Part shown: piece after piece, positions 29,983 through 39,823 of the stretch | How the letters are laid out: each line of letters begins with the position of its first letter | Numbering within the stretch: the stretch's first letter is position 1 | Assembly: GCA_017854775.1 (NCBI GenBank) | Contig: JAFMHC010000012.1 | Coordinates: forward strand, 1 to 49,185 | DNA: 49,185 bases | Source of the DNA: Gammaproteobacteria bacterium | Lineage (GTDB): Bacteria > Pseudomonadota > Gammaproteobacteria > Arenicellales > Arenicellaceae | Reading direction: 5' to 3' | The notes under the pieces: model-generated | Told to the model about the DNA's origin: nothing | What the model saw: the letters and a program-made list of their open reading frames with translations, nothing else | Database searches by the model: none | Made by a program: the position numbers and the translations under genes

Positions 29983-31059
29983 TTAGAAAAAGGCCGAAAA
30001 TTGACCATGAATACTCTCGATAGAGAGGTCATCATCTTTCAAATCGTCATGCCTGATTTCAAATTTGATCGCTGAATTATCAGTAACATCGTAGCGGATG
30101 CCTAAGGTTTGGCGATCCTGTGATTGAAGGCCAGCGAACACATAGTCGTCTTCATCGATGTCTAGATAATCCAAACGGACATAAGGCCTTAACCGACCTT
30201 CCATTACAGAAAGCCTGTGACTGTACTGAAGATACGCACCATAGTTACTTGTGTTGCCACGAGCATCTTGAGAATCATGCTTTACCGCAGAAGCCTCAGC
30301 CAAAAAATCACCTGTGATGCCTGAGTATCGAAAATGAGCGGTGAAAACTTGCTCCTCAAACGTTGAGCCATCACTGCTCTTGAGATCACCAACCCAAGTC
30401 GAACCGCCATAATTGAGTTTGCGGTTTTTATTTGGTGTCACATTTATTTGCGCTACAAATGCTTCTTTACCTTTAACCGTAACCGGGCTAGAAAAATCTG
30501 GGATTATTAGATCAGCTTCTCGGCCTTGGCCTAAGCCAATATCCAAATCTATCGTTAGGCTTTCGGTACGAATTTTTCGCTCATACATGACGCCGACATA
30601 ATGAGCCGGAACAAAACCTAAGCCAAAATCGCTTTGAACGGGCCTATCTTTACTGATTTGCAGCCATCGACCGTGATGATAATACTGATTCCAATAACCT
30701 ACTGGAGCATGGTATCGGCCAGCTGAAATTTGGCTATTGTTGTCGATGTCGTACTTAACTACCCAGCGCTCTAAACTATCACTTGTATTGTCCTCGGTAA
30801 CAGTCAGTTCGGCTTCAATGAAAGTAGTGATACGTGAACTCAGGCGTGATGAGAGATGTAACGCAACCCTTGCTTCTTGAAAGCCGTCGTCGATTTGGGT
30901 GTTTTGTTGTTCTGGGAGCGAATCAAACTGAGCGACATCTATATGAGCAAAACCAATTAGGTTGACATTTCGTAGAGTATCGTCGCTTTCCCAAAGGGTC
31001 GTCGCGGTGCTTGGTAAGGAAGAGCTTACTAATGCTGCAAATACTATTTTCTTCAACAT
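29983..31059 (-). CDS. Outer-membrane porin-like protein
   Basis: Signal peptide (MLKKIVFAALVSSSLPSTA), alternating beta-strand pattern (YGAYLQYSHRLSVMEGRLRPYVRLDYLDID) ending in AFF; ATG at 31059 preferred over GTG at 31074. Confidence 0.65.
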   Translation of the reverse strand: MLKKIVFAALVSSSLPSTATTLWESDDTLRNVNLIGFAHIDVAQFDSLPEQQNTQIDDGFQEARVALHLSSRLSSRITTFIEAELTVTEDNTSDSLERWVVKYDIDNNSQISAGRYHAPVGYWNQYYHHGRWLQISKDRPVQSDFGLGFVPAHYVGVMYERKIRTESLTIDLDIGLGQGREADLIIPDFSSPVTVKGKEAFVAQINVTPNKNRKLNYGGSTWVGDLKSSDGSTFEEQVFTAHFRYSGITGDFLAEASAVKHDSQDARGNTSNYGAYLQYSHRLSVMEGRLRPYVRLDYLDIDEDDYVFAGLQSQDRQTLGIRYDVTDNSAIKFEIRHDDLKDDDLSIESIHGQFSAFF

Positions 31060-31060
31060 T

Positions 31061-31615
31061 CTATTTTTTCTCACTTAGGATGCTTAATCGTTCGACATCG
31101 GTGCTCATTTTTACAACATCTACTATGTTGCCTTGGGAATCGATAATAAATATTTTCATACGATGAAATACATGATCATCAAGGCGGGTAAATTGGTAAC
31201 CAAGCTGTTTTGCAACAGTAGCCACTTGTGGTTCTGTGCTGGTTAGGAAGTACCAGTTTTTGCTAACTAAACCTCGTTCGATTCGGTAAGCGTTTAACGC
31301 CGCTGGCGTATCATTTTTTGGATCCAGCGACATAAGTATAAAGTTCGCGGATATGCCTCTGTTCTGAAACACCTTTTCTAATTGCTTAAACTTCTCAATG
31401 GTTAAGTTGCAGGTGTTAGGGCAGTCTGTGTAAAACAAGGAAACGATACGAACGTCGCCTGCTATTGAATCGGTTAAAACTTGCTCGCCTTCATCATTAC
31501 TCCATGGTAACAAATCAGGCCTAAATTCAGCGTGAGAAGCGAAGCTCAGTGAGCTTAACATCAGGTAGAAAGCGGCAATCAGGCTATTTTTGATACCACC
31601 AATATTAATTATCAT
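31061..31615 (-). CDS. SCO1/SenC family protein
   Basis: 184 aa; VRIVSLFYTDCPNTCNLTIEKFKQLEKVF (CxxxC), LMSLDPKNDTPAALNAY, H in DDHVFHRMKIFIID. Confidence 0.85.
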   Translation of the reverse strand: MIINIGGIKNSLIAAFYLMLSSLSFASHAEFRPDLLPWSNDEGEQVLTDSIAGDVRIVSLFYTDCPNTCNLTIEKFKQLEKVFQNRGISANFILMSLDPKNDTPAALNAYRIERGLVSKNWYFLTSTEPQVATVAKQLGYQFTRLDDHVFHRMKIFIIDSQGNIVDVVKMSTDVERLSILSEKK

Positions 31616-31740
31616 CTTTTATCGTGAATTGTCAGGAATGATGCGTCTATTGCTTCATTTCAAATATTAACACAAAGTAAGATTTCTACACTATGCCATC
31701 ATCGCTAGATTAGCAAAGTAGCTACGCTTGCTGGATCAAG

Positions 31741-32262
31741 CTATTCGTCGAGCACTGACACCATCACGTCATCGGAAACACTCTCAAGAATCTCTTCCAA
31801 ATCATCTTCACTGAGGTCATCAGGCATAGCTAAAAACAAGTGTGCGCGAAAGATTGGGTAGCCCGCCATCGAAGCACTTTCAACCTCGGTATCGATGTTA
31901 TCAACATTAACGTTTTCCGCCGCCAAGGCTGAGGAAATCTCCTTGATAATACCAGGGCGATCGTTTGCTTCGACTAAAATTTGGAGGCCATTAACTTCAA
32001 TGTCGTCGGTCTTAACGCCTTCTGCTTTTTGTACGGTTACCCAAACACCGTCTTCACTCATAGCGTCGAAGTCAGCGATCAACCCGGCTTTATTACCGCT
32101 CTCCACGGCTATGTGTACAATGCCTGTGAATTGGCCGCACAAGCGCGACAGGCTACTCTCGAGCCAATTGCCTTTGTTGGCTAATACCGTATCTGATAAG
32201 GCGCGAATGATGCCTGGTCGATCTTTGGCGAATAAGGTGATGATTATTTTTTCGGTGCTCAT
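31741..32262 (-). CDS. ACT-domain protein, GcvR-like glycine cleavage repressor family
   Basis: MSTEKIIITLFAKDRPGIIRALSDTVLANKGNWLESSLSRLCGQFTGIVHI plus second ACT domain; internal Met preferred over track start 32328. Confidence 0.8.
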   Translation of the reverse strand: MSTEKIIITLFAKDRPGIIRALSDTVLANKGNWLESSLSRLCGQFTGIVHIAVESGNKAGLIADFDAMSEDGVWVTVQKAEGVKTDDIEVNGLQILVEANDRPGIIKEISSALAAENVNVDNIDTEVESASMAGYPIFRAHLFLAMPDDLSEDDLEEILESVSDDVMVSVLDE

Positions 32263-32403
32263 AAGGTGCCTACTGCAATCTAAATAGTAACAAATCGAGT
32301 ATACGCGCATAATCTTTACGCGGCTCAATCAATAAGGTAACTTTCGCGCAACTGAGCAACGCCGTTATGTCGATCGTTATCGCTTGTACCAAGAATAATA
32401 AAT

Positions 32404-33585
32404 ATGAATATCAAAACCAAGCAGCGAATTGTTAGCTTAGACCTTCTACGTGGCATTGCCGTGCTTGGAATTCTCTGGATGAATATTCAGTCATTCTCTG
32501 CACCCCTCGCATCGTATGGAAACCCGACTGCTTATGGGGATTTTAGTGGCGCAAACTTTTACGCATGGGTGATAGCCAATGTGTTTGCTGAGTTAAAATT
32601 CATGACTCTGTTTTCGATATTGTTTGGTGCCGGAATAGCAATTTTTTATAATCGAGCCAGCGAAAAAGGAGTTGATGCCCAAGCTCTGAATACGCGGCGT
32701 ATGCAGTGGCTATTGGTGTTTGGCTTGATACATGGCTATTTGATTTGGTATGGAGATATTCTCTTTATTTATGCTATCTGTGGATTAATTGCGGTTAAAT
32801 TTGTTACTGCGTCAACCAAGCGGTTGCTAGTCTCAGCCTCGTTGATGCTCATGGTTCCGGTGCTACTTACCTATTTGTTGTTGCTTTTGATAGCGACTGA
32901 CGATCCACAATTAATCACAGAACTAACACAGGACTGGGCGCCATCCCAAGCATTACTTCAGCAAGAGATTAGCGCTTTTAAAGGTTCCTGGCTTGATGCA
33001 AGGCTCGCCAGTATTCCGAACGCTATTACTATTCAATCGGCTGGGCTTTTTATTTATGGCTGGCGGGCACTGGCGGGTATGCTAATCGGCATCGCATTGC
33101 TTCGAATCGGTTTCATTACCGCCTCTATGCACGCAAGTCGCTATAAGCTGGTGGCGCTGATAACGTTGCCTTTAGGTTTGTCGGTGTCCGCATGGGGAGT
33201 GATAGAAAATATCGCTCATGATTTTTCGATGCAATTCTCCACTGGCCTCGGAACACTATTCAACTACGTTGGCAGCCTAGCCACAAGCATCGGCTACATC
33301 GCCTTAGTTATGTTGCTGTGTCAATCTCAAGCACTCGCTGGTTTAAAATCGGCGCTAAGCAATGTTGGGAAAATGGCATTTACTAACTACATCATGCAAA
33401 GCGTGATCTGTACCTTTATCTTTTATGGCTACGGCTTGAATTACTTTGCAGAATTGAGTCGTGTCGAATGTTTGGCCGTAGTGGTGAGTGTTTGGGGCAT
33501 TCAGCTAGCTTATTCGAGCTGGTGGTTATCACGCTTTAAGCAAGGCCCGCTTGAGCAGTTTTGGCGCTACCTTACTTATCGATAA
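32404..33585 (+). CDS. DUF418 family integral membrane protein
   Basis: 393 aa; RIVSLDLLRGIAVLGILWMNI, NVGKMAFTNYIMQSVICTFIFYGYGL. Confidence 0.85.
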   Translation: MNIKTKQRIVSLDLLRGIAVLGILWMNIQSFSAPLASYGNPTAYGDFSGANFYAWVIANVFAELKFMTLFSILFGAGIAIFYNRASEKGVDAQALNTRRMQWLLVFGLIHGYLIWYGDILFIYAICGLIAVKFVTASTKRLLVSASLMLMVPVLLTYLLLLLIATDDPQLITELTQDWAPSQALLQQEISAFKGSWLDARLASIPNAITIQSAGLFIYGWRALAGMLIGIALLRIGFITASMHASRYKLVALITLPLGLSVSAWGVIENIAHDFSMQFSTGLGTLFNYVGSLATSIGYIALVMLLCQSQALAGLKSALSNVGKMAFTNYIMQSVICTFIFYGYGLNYFAELSRVECLAVVVSVWGIQLAYSSWWLSRFKQGPLEQFWRYLTYR

Positions 33586-33645
33586 CTTACTTATCCAAGG
33601 ACTACTTACCCAAGGCCCATTTATCAAAGGGCCATTTATCAAAGG
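33571..33645 (+). repeat. Five exact 15-bp-period degenerate tandem units spanning the stop codon of the DUF418 gene
   Basis: CTTACTTATCGATAA / CTTACTTATCCAAGG / ACTACTTACCCAAGG / CCCATTTATCAAAGG / GCCATTTATCAAAGG. Confidence 0.9.
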
Positions 33646-33646
33646 G

Positions 33647-35218
33647 CTAAGACGAACACGACAACATAGAGCAACCTACTTTACTGCGAGCCCACTCTGG
33701 ACGTTTCTCAGCAAATTGTTCACAGCCGTCTTGCTGTTGGTAAGGCTTTCGCAAGGTGGTTAACAATTGCTCGACCATCGAATAGTCGCCAGCCTCGGCT
33801 TTATCGATCGCTAGCTGTGCGAGGTAGTTTCTAAATACGTAGAGAGGGTTAACCGAGTTCATCGCGGAAATTCGATCGGCACTATTGAGCTTATCTTGAT
33901 CTCGGCGAATCTGGTAATCATCAAGCCATTGCTGCATAGCGGATCGATAGTCATCACCATGCTGCTGCTGCTGATAATAAGCCTCTGTAAAGTTACTCGG
34001 GCTAAGATCATCATTGGCTAAACAACGATAGAAAATCGTCATATCGGTTTCGACCTGAGCGAGTAGCCGCTCGAGGCGCTCGAACAAATCTTGGTCACCT
34101 TCTAATACTTCAACTAGCCCCAGTTTAGCGGCCATCATTTCAAGCCACTGGGTGTGATAACTTTGCTGAAAGCGATTGAGCACAGCTTCAAGTGGTTCAG
34201 CCTCTTTTATCAACGGGTAAATACTATTGGCCAGTTGGTAGCAATTCCATAGTGCAATATTGGCTTGTTCGCTGTAGCGGTAGCGTTTGTTTTGCAAGTC
34301 GGTGGTGTTGGGTGTCCAGTCTGGGTTGAAATCATCTAACCAGCCATAGGGGCCATAATCAATCGTCAGGCCGAGTATCGACATGTTGTCGGTGTTCATC
34401 ACACCGTGAACAAAGCCGACACGCATCCATTCAACAATCATGCTTGCCGTGCGTTGGCAAACTTCGTCGAGCCAAGCAATGTATAGCTCTTTCGAGCCTG
34501 CGGCATGCTCATCAAGTAACTTAGAAAAGTGGTGGTCGATAGTCACGTCGAGCAACTGTTTTAGCTCATCGTGCTCATTGCGCGAGGCAAGAATTTGAAA
34601 GCTGCCAAAGCGTATAAAGCTTGGGCTTAAGCGGCAGACAACGGTGCCTGGCTCATAAGCTGGATTGCCATCGTAGAGTACATCGCGCATCACCTGCTCG
34701 CCGGTATTGATCAAACTCAAGGCGCGTGTAGTCGGCACGCCTAAATGATGCATAGCCTCGCTGCAAACAAACTCTCTGATTGATGAGCGTAATACCGCCA
34801 GCCCATCGGCGGTCCGTGAATAGGGAGTTGGCCCAGCGCCTTTAAGTTGTAAAGCCCAATAGTCGCCCTGCTGGTTTACCACCTCGCCTAGATTAATCGC
34901 CCGCCCGTCACCTAGCTGGCCCGCCCAGTTACCAAACTGGTGACCGCCGTAGCACATAGCGTAGGGCTTCATGCCGTCAAGCAATTGGTTACCGGAAAAG
35001 GTTTGTAAGAACGCGTCGCTATTGCAGTCCTGTGCAGATAAATCCAATAACTTCGCCGCCTCCTTGGAAAACGCTACTAGCGTCGGAGAGCTTACCTGAG
35101 TCGGTTCGACATAGGAGTAACAGGCCTTATAAACCTGTCGCCGAGTGTTTTCAGTAATAGGGTCAGCCGGTAAGTCACGAGTGAAGCGATTGTCAAAGGT
35201 AAGAGTTTTCAAAATCAT
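33647..35218 (-). CDS. selO: Protein adenylyltransferase SelO (YdiU/UPF0061), Cys form
   Basis: 523 aa; GHQFGNWAGQLGDGRAINLGE, LQLKGAGPTPYSRTADGLAVLRSSIREF, GVMNTDNMSILGLTIDYGPYGWLD, C-terminal CSS. Confidence 0.95.
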   Translation of the reverse strand: MILKTLTFDNRFTRDLPADPITENTRRQVYKACYSYVEPTQVSSPTLVAFSKEAAKLLDLSAQDCNSDAFLQTFSGNQLLDGMKPYAMCYGGHQFGNWAGQLGDGRAINLGEVVNQQGDYWALQLKGAGPTPYSRTADGLAVLRSSIREFVCSEAMHHLGVPTTRALSLINTGEQVMRDVLYDGNPAYEPGTVVCRLSPSFIRFGSFQILASRNEHDELKQLLDVTIDHHFSKLLDEHAAGSKELYIAWLDEVCQRTASMIVEWMRVGFVHGVMNTDNMSILGLTIDYGPYGWLDDFNPDWTPNTTDLQNKRYRYSEQANIALWNCYQLANSIYPLIKEAEPLEAVLNRFQQSYHTQWLEMMAAKLGLVEVLEGDQDLFERLERLLAQVETDMTIFYRCLANDDLSPSNFTEAYYQQQQHGDDYRSAMQQWLDDYQIRRDQDKLNSADRISAMNSVNPLYVFRNYLAQLAIDKAEAGDYSMVEQLLTTLRKPYQQQDGCEQFAEKRPEWARSKVGCSMLSCSS

Positions 35219-35385
35219 GTTTTTCCAGTTAGCATTCTAGGTTTAGAATAACAAACATGATGTCAACATGAGACCTCAATATAAGGTCGACGCACGATTA
35301 AGTGTCTAATTGTGTCCAATGCCTTGCTTGAAACAGTGGTCGGTGGTTGCTCAATGCATTCTAATTGCACATCTACTCTTACTTT

Positions 35386-35452
35386 AACTGTTAGCCTAAT
35401 AATTAGTTCAACTACTAGCCCGGCTATTTAACCCAGCTACTAACCTAACTAT
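35386..35452. repeat. Degenerate ~12-13 bp tandem repeat in intergenic DNA
   Basis: aactgttagccta/ataattagttca/actactagcccgg/ctatttaaccca/gctactaaccta/actatg. Confidence 0.45.
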
Positions 35453-35529
35453 GAAAAATACCAGACAGTGGTGCTTTTCGGCGAGTCCTATGCCGAGCCC
35501 TGAAAATTATACAAAAGGAGCGTTTTCTA

Positions 35530-37236
35530 ATGTCTAAGTTATTCGGCGTTTTATTTTGTGGCGTATTTGCCGCGGCGGGCATAGGTTTGTTTGTCTATTC
35601 TGGTCTGCCTATGATTAGTGGTTGGCTTGAGGCAAAGTCATGGCAGCAGGTGCGGGCCGAGTTGATTGATCATGATCTCGTTACCAATCGAGGAGATGAC
35701 TCGACCACTTACCAAGCGACTGCAAGCTTTCGATACGACTATTTAGGGCAACGTTTCAACAGTAGCAATGTTAGCTTCGCCAGCGGCTCGGACAATATCG
35801 GTTCGTACCATCAAGATATGAATGCTCAGCTGTCGCGAGTGGCGCGGGGGGCAACACCATTAATGGTCTGGGTTAATCCCGATAATCCCTCAGAAGCGGT
35901 GATCGACCGAGAAATGCGCTGGGGCTTATTGGCGTTTAAATCCCTTTTTCTATTTTTATTTGGTGGCATTGGCCTTGGTGGCCTATATGCAATGTATCGC
36001 TTTCGAAATCACGGTGATATTTTGCCCGATGCGCATCCGAGCAAGCCGTGGACCAACTATTCTGAATGGAATAAGGCCACATTGCTATCCAACACTCGCA
36101 TGGGTAATAAGGTGATGTTAGGCCTAGCGGTATTTTGGAACTTAATATCTTGGCCTGCCCTATTCGCCGTCGTAAAACCTGTTTCTAACGGTGAATACGG
36201 GGCATTGTTCGTGCTCATTTTTCCGATCGTGGGCGTTGGTCTTATCTGGCTTTGGTATAAGGGGCATCGGTCTTTCAAGAGAACAGGGCCAATGCCACTG
36301 GAGCTTAACCCTTACCCAGCATCCATCGGCGGCCAAGCTGGTGGGATTATCTATTTCAATAACGGTGATATCAATGAGACACTCAAGGGTGTTTCTAACT
36401 CAGCTAGAGTGACGATTGAAAACGTGCATTTTTATCAAACCGGCAGCGGCAAAGAGCGTAAGACTCGGGAAACTGTGCTGTTTGAAAAGACCATGGTGCC
36501 GTCAATCGCGATAGCTCAACAAGGGTCAGAGATTCGGTTTTGTTTTGATCTGGATGACTCGTTGCCAATTTCAGACAGACCGCTAGACTTGCCACGTAAG
36601 ACTTGGCGTATTCGTTTTACCGCGACCACCGACGACGGTTTAAAGGTGGAGAGAACGTACCAAGATGTTCCGGTATTTGCCACCGCACAACGTTCTACTA
36701 TTGCGGATAGGCAAGCTTACGCCTCGAGTTCAGTCGCCACCTTAGATGCTACGGCTGAGCTGGTTGATTCAGTGCTTGATTTAAAACCCGATGAACGTGG
36801 TCAGCAATTGTATTATCCCGCCTATCGGAATAAATCGATGTTGGTTCTTATTGTTATCGGCCTATTCTTTTTTGCAATTGGTTTAGCCATACCAGACCTT
36901 ATTTTCAACATCGTTTTCCCATTGATCGGCGGAATCCTTGCCATGGTTGGCATTTATGCTTTTGCCAACTCCTTAAAAATCAGAATTGGTGCCGAGGGCA
37001 TTAGTGCTCAGCGCAGTTTGTTTGGGTATAAATTTAAACCGCAATTTGTACCCTCATACTCGTTCAAGAGTTTCGAAAAGAAAGTTACATCCAGCTCCAC
37101 AACCGGCAATAAAACCATCACCTATTACAAAATAGTGGCGCACGGCAATGAGGGCGAAAAGGCCATCGCTGCTGAGGGCTTAGCTGGTTTACAACAAGCC
37201 GATGCGGCGATTGAAAAACTCAAGTCTTTGCTTTAA
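35530..37236 (+). CDS. DUF3592-type membrane protein
   Basis: 568 aa; N- and C-terminal TM pairs, W..V.A.LIDHDLVT...TTYQATASFRYDYLGQRFNSSNVSF...VWVNPDNPSEAVIDREMRW. Confidence 0.75.
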   Translation: MSKLFGVLFCGVFAAAGIGLFVYSGLPMISGWLEAKSWQQVRAELIDHDLVTNRGDDSTTYQATASFRYDYLGQRFNSSNVSFASGSDNIGSYHQDMNAQLSRVARGATPLMVWVNPDNPSEAVIDREMRWGLLAFKSLFLFLFGGIGLGGLYAMYRFRNHGDILPDAHPSKPWTNYSEWNKATLLSNTRMGNKVMLGLAVFWNLISWPALFAVVKPVSNGEYGALFVLIFPIVGVGLIWLWYKGHRSFKRTGPMPLELNPYPASIGGQAGGIIYFNNGDINETLKGVSNSARVTIENVHFYQTGSGKERKTRETVLFEKTMVPSIAIAQQGSEIRFCFDLDDSLPISDRPLDLPRKTWRIRFTATTDDGLKVERTYQDVPVFATAQRSTIADRQAYASSSVATLDATAELVDSVLDLKPDERGQQLYYPAYRNKSMLVLIVIGLFFFAIGLAIPDLIFNIVFPLIGGILAMVGIYAFANSLKIRIGAEGISAQRSLFGYKFKPQFVPSYSFKSFEKKVTSSSTTGNKTITYYKIVAHGNEGEKAIAAEGLAGLQQADAAIEKLKSLL

Positions 37237-37257
37237 GCAGATACCGCTTTAACGATC

Positions 37258-38814
37258 TCAGTCGGCTTTCTCAAATTCTAAACGCTTTTGCAAATAGCGA
37301 ATCAAGAAGATCACTGGCACCCCGAGTGCGCTGGCCATTATAAAGAAATTGGTATAGCCGAAGGCGTCTACATAAGTGCCTGAATAACCGCCAACAATTT
37401 TCGGGAACAAAGTCATGATCGAGCTGAAAATCGCATATTGAGTGGCCGTGAACGAAACATTAGTGAGGCTAGACATCCAGGCGATAAATGCGACCGTCGA
37501 AAAGCCTTGCACTAGATTATCGAGGGCGATCACAATTGCTAGCTCCAGTGGGAAGCTGAGCTCGCCAATCAGCGGCAAACTAAACGCGATGTCAGTATGG
37601 TTTTGCCCAACAGTGGTTAGCCAACAGAATAATAGGTTAGTGATCACTACTAGTATGGCGGCCGAATACAGTGTGCGCATAACGCCAATACGCAATGCAA
37701 TAATGCCACTGCCGAAGCTGCCTAAGATCGATACGATCAAACCGAAGGCTTTCGACATGCTGCCGATCTCGGTTTTGCTATAGCCCATATCTTGGTAGAA
37801 CACGTTGGCGATTACGCCTAGCACTAAATCAGAGATACGGTACAACAGTATCAATAGTAAAATCCATACCGCCAATTTTCCATAACGTTGGAAGAAGTCC
37901 AGTATCGGTTGGATATAACTCTCGTCGACCATTTTTTGATTAATCAGCCCGATGTTGGAGCACGCTAGAGCAAGCAATAACGCCACAACTAAAGCGACAC
38001 CCAATAAAACGCTTGAGTAGACGAATTTAAACAGTGATTGATTGCCACCATCGAATAGCTCTGGTGTGCCCGGGCTGAACCATAATACCGCGATAAAGCC
38101 GACAATTGATAAGGCAAATACGCCGACGAAGCTGACGTAATCTCGGTTCGGGTAGTCTGAATCAATCGACTTACGTTCTGGCTCTTTGATTAACAAGGTG
38201 GTGACAATGCCAATTAGCATCGCCGCCGCCATTACAAAATAGGTTTTTTGCCACGCCGCATAGCTATAATTTTCAAGTGTGCTGCCAAATTTATCAGCCA
38301 AAGATAATGCCACTGCGCCGGCTAATATCATGCCTATTCGATAGCCTGATATATAGGTGGTGGCCAACATGGCTTGCAGTTTTGGTGGGGCGGTTTCAAT
38401 ACGATATGCGTCGATCACAATATCCTGTGTGGCCGAGGCAAAGCCTAAACAAACGGCGGCTATCGCCATCGAGGTTAAGCTTGATTCCGGATCGGTGTTG
38501 GCCATTAATATGATTGAAGCGATAACCAACAGTTGCGACAGTAGAATCCAAGAACGGCGTCGACCCAGCGCGCGCGTCAAGATCAGAATCGGTATTCGAT
38601 CGACTAGCGGTGCCCATACAAATTTGAACGAGTAACCAATAATTGCCCACGAGAAAAATGTCGCGGTGGAACGGCTGACGCCGGCTTCACGCAGCCATAG
38701 TGACAGAGTGCCAAAAATCAGTAAAATCGGAATGCCGGCCGAGAAGCCAAGGAATAACATCACCCAAACTGAGCGCTCGAGATACCAGGGTTTGTTTTTT
38801 ACATCGGGTTGCAT
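37258..38814 (-). CDS. AmpG-like MFS permease (muropeptide transporter family)
   Basis: 518 aa; FLGFSAGIPILLIFGTLSLWLREAGVSRSTATFFSWAIIGYSFKFVWAPLVDRIP, FASATQDIVIDAYRIE. Confidence 0.88.
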   Translation of the reverse strand: MQPDVKNKPWYLERSVWVMLFLGFSAGIPILLIFGTLSLWLREAGVSRSTATFFSWAIIGYSFKFVWAPLVDRIPILILTRALGRRRSWILLSQLLVIASIILMANTDPESSLTSMAIAAVCLGFASATQDIVIDAYRIETAPPKLQAMLATTYISGYRIGMILAGAVALSLADKFGSTLENYSYAAWQKTYFVMAAAMLIGIVTTLLIKEPERKSIDSDYPNRDYVSFVGVFALSIVGFIAVLWFSPGTPELFDGGNQSLFKFVYSSVLLGVALVVALLLALACSNIGLINQKMVDESYIQPILDFFQRYGKLAVWILLLILLYRISDLVLGVIANVFYQDMGYSKTEIGSMSKAFGLIVSILGSFGSGIIALRIGVMRTLYSAAILVVITNLLFCWLTTVGQNHTDIAFSLPLIGELSFPLELAIVIALDNLVQGFSTVAFIAWMSSLTNVSFTATQYAIFSSIMTLFPKIVGGYSGTYVDAFGYTNFFIMASALGVPVIFLIRYLQKRLEFEKAD

Positions 38815-38841
38815 TAGCGACAGGCCGATCGGTGAATAAAG

Positions 38842-39657
38842 CTAAATATCATATTCGATGACAAGCGGCGCATGGTCTGAGAAGCGTTCGTCTTTGTAAA
38901 TCACATCAGAACCGGCTATGACCGTGTCTTTCAAATTGCTGCTAATTACATGGTAATCGATACGCCAACCGGTGTTATTAGCCCAGGCTTGGCCACGATT
39001 TGACCACCAAGTGTATTGCTCATCTTCATCGTTGATTAGGCGAAAGGCGTCGTAAAAGCCAGCATGACCACCCCGCCCTCCTTCTAATTCAGGCTCAGAT
39101 TCACCAAATAGCCAGTCCATCCATTGGCGCTCTTCCGGTAAAAAACCGGAGCGCTTTTGGTTGCCACGCCAGTTTTTTATATCGCGTTTCTTATGCACAA
39201 TATTCCAGTCGCCGCAGATAATCACCTGTCGATCCGAATCCGCTAGCTGCTGTAATTTGCCCTCGAAGCGGCCCATCATGTCAATTTTAAATTCTTGTCG
39301 TTCATCTTTACTCGATCCCGAGGGCATATACAGAGACGCGACAGTCAAGTTTCCAAAATCCGCCTGAATATATCGGCCCTCCGAATCCACGTCTTCAAAG
39401 CCAGCGCCCAGACCCATATGCACTTTGTCGGGCTTTTGTTTGGCGTAAATGCCCACGCCCGAGTAGCCTTTTTTCTCGGCCGCATGAAAATAAGTGTAGT
39501 AACCCTCTGGGTGATATGGCTCACCTTCGATTTGGTCTGGTTGCGCTTTTAGCTCTTGTAGACAGATGACATCGGCGTCGACCTTAACCAGCCATTGGTA
39601 AAATCCTTTACGGTCAGCGGCGCGAATGCCGTTTAAATTTGCTGAAATTACTTTCAT
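38842..39657 (-). CDS. xthA: Exodeoxyribonuclease III
   Basis: 271 aa; SANLNGIRAADRKGFYQWL, CLQELKAQ, CGDWNIVHKKRDIKNW, SDHAPLVIEYDI. Confidence 0.92.
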   Translation of the reverse strand: MKVISANLNGIRAADRKGFYQWLVKVDADVICLQELKAQPDQIEGEPYHPEGYYTYFHAAEKKGYSGVGIYAKQKPDKVHMGLGAGFEDVDSEGRYIQADFGNLTVASLYMPSGSSKDERQEFKIDMMGRFEGKLQQLADSDRQVIICGDWNIVHKKRDIKNWRGNQKRSGFLPEERQWMDWLFGESEPELEGGRGGHAGFYDAFRLINDEDEQYTWWSNRGQAWANNTGWRIDYHVISSNLKDTVIAGSDVIYKDERFSDHAPLVIEYDI

Positions 39658-39823
39658 GTGAGTTGACTAATTATGAGATTGTGGTGGTTGAAACTAAAGC
39701 TGTTGGCCGATTATTCGACAGGCCCATTATGCGTATTGTTGCTTACTAACGCACCCAAAATCACAGCTTGGTCACACTTTTTATCTGTGGGGGTGCGGTG
39801 GTTACTTATATCACAGCGCTAAC

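Noticed and set aside
33647-33660. Selenocysteine in SelO
   Set aside because: The C-terminal position reads CSS with a normal Cys codon and there is no UGA; bacterial SelO commonly carries Cys.
33551-33763. 70-aa ORF (NLLIQGLLTQGPFIKGPFIKG) as a real repeat protein
   Set aside because: Overlaps the ends of two well-supported genes; it reads the 15-bp repeat in another frame.
38277-38650. ORFs antisense to the AmpG-like gene
   Set aside because: Shadow ORFs of a strongly supported gene; same applies to most other short ORFs overlapping annotated CDS.
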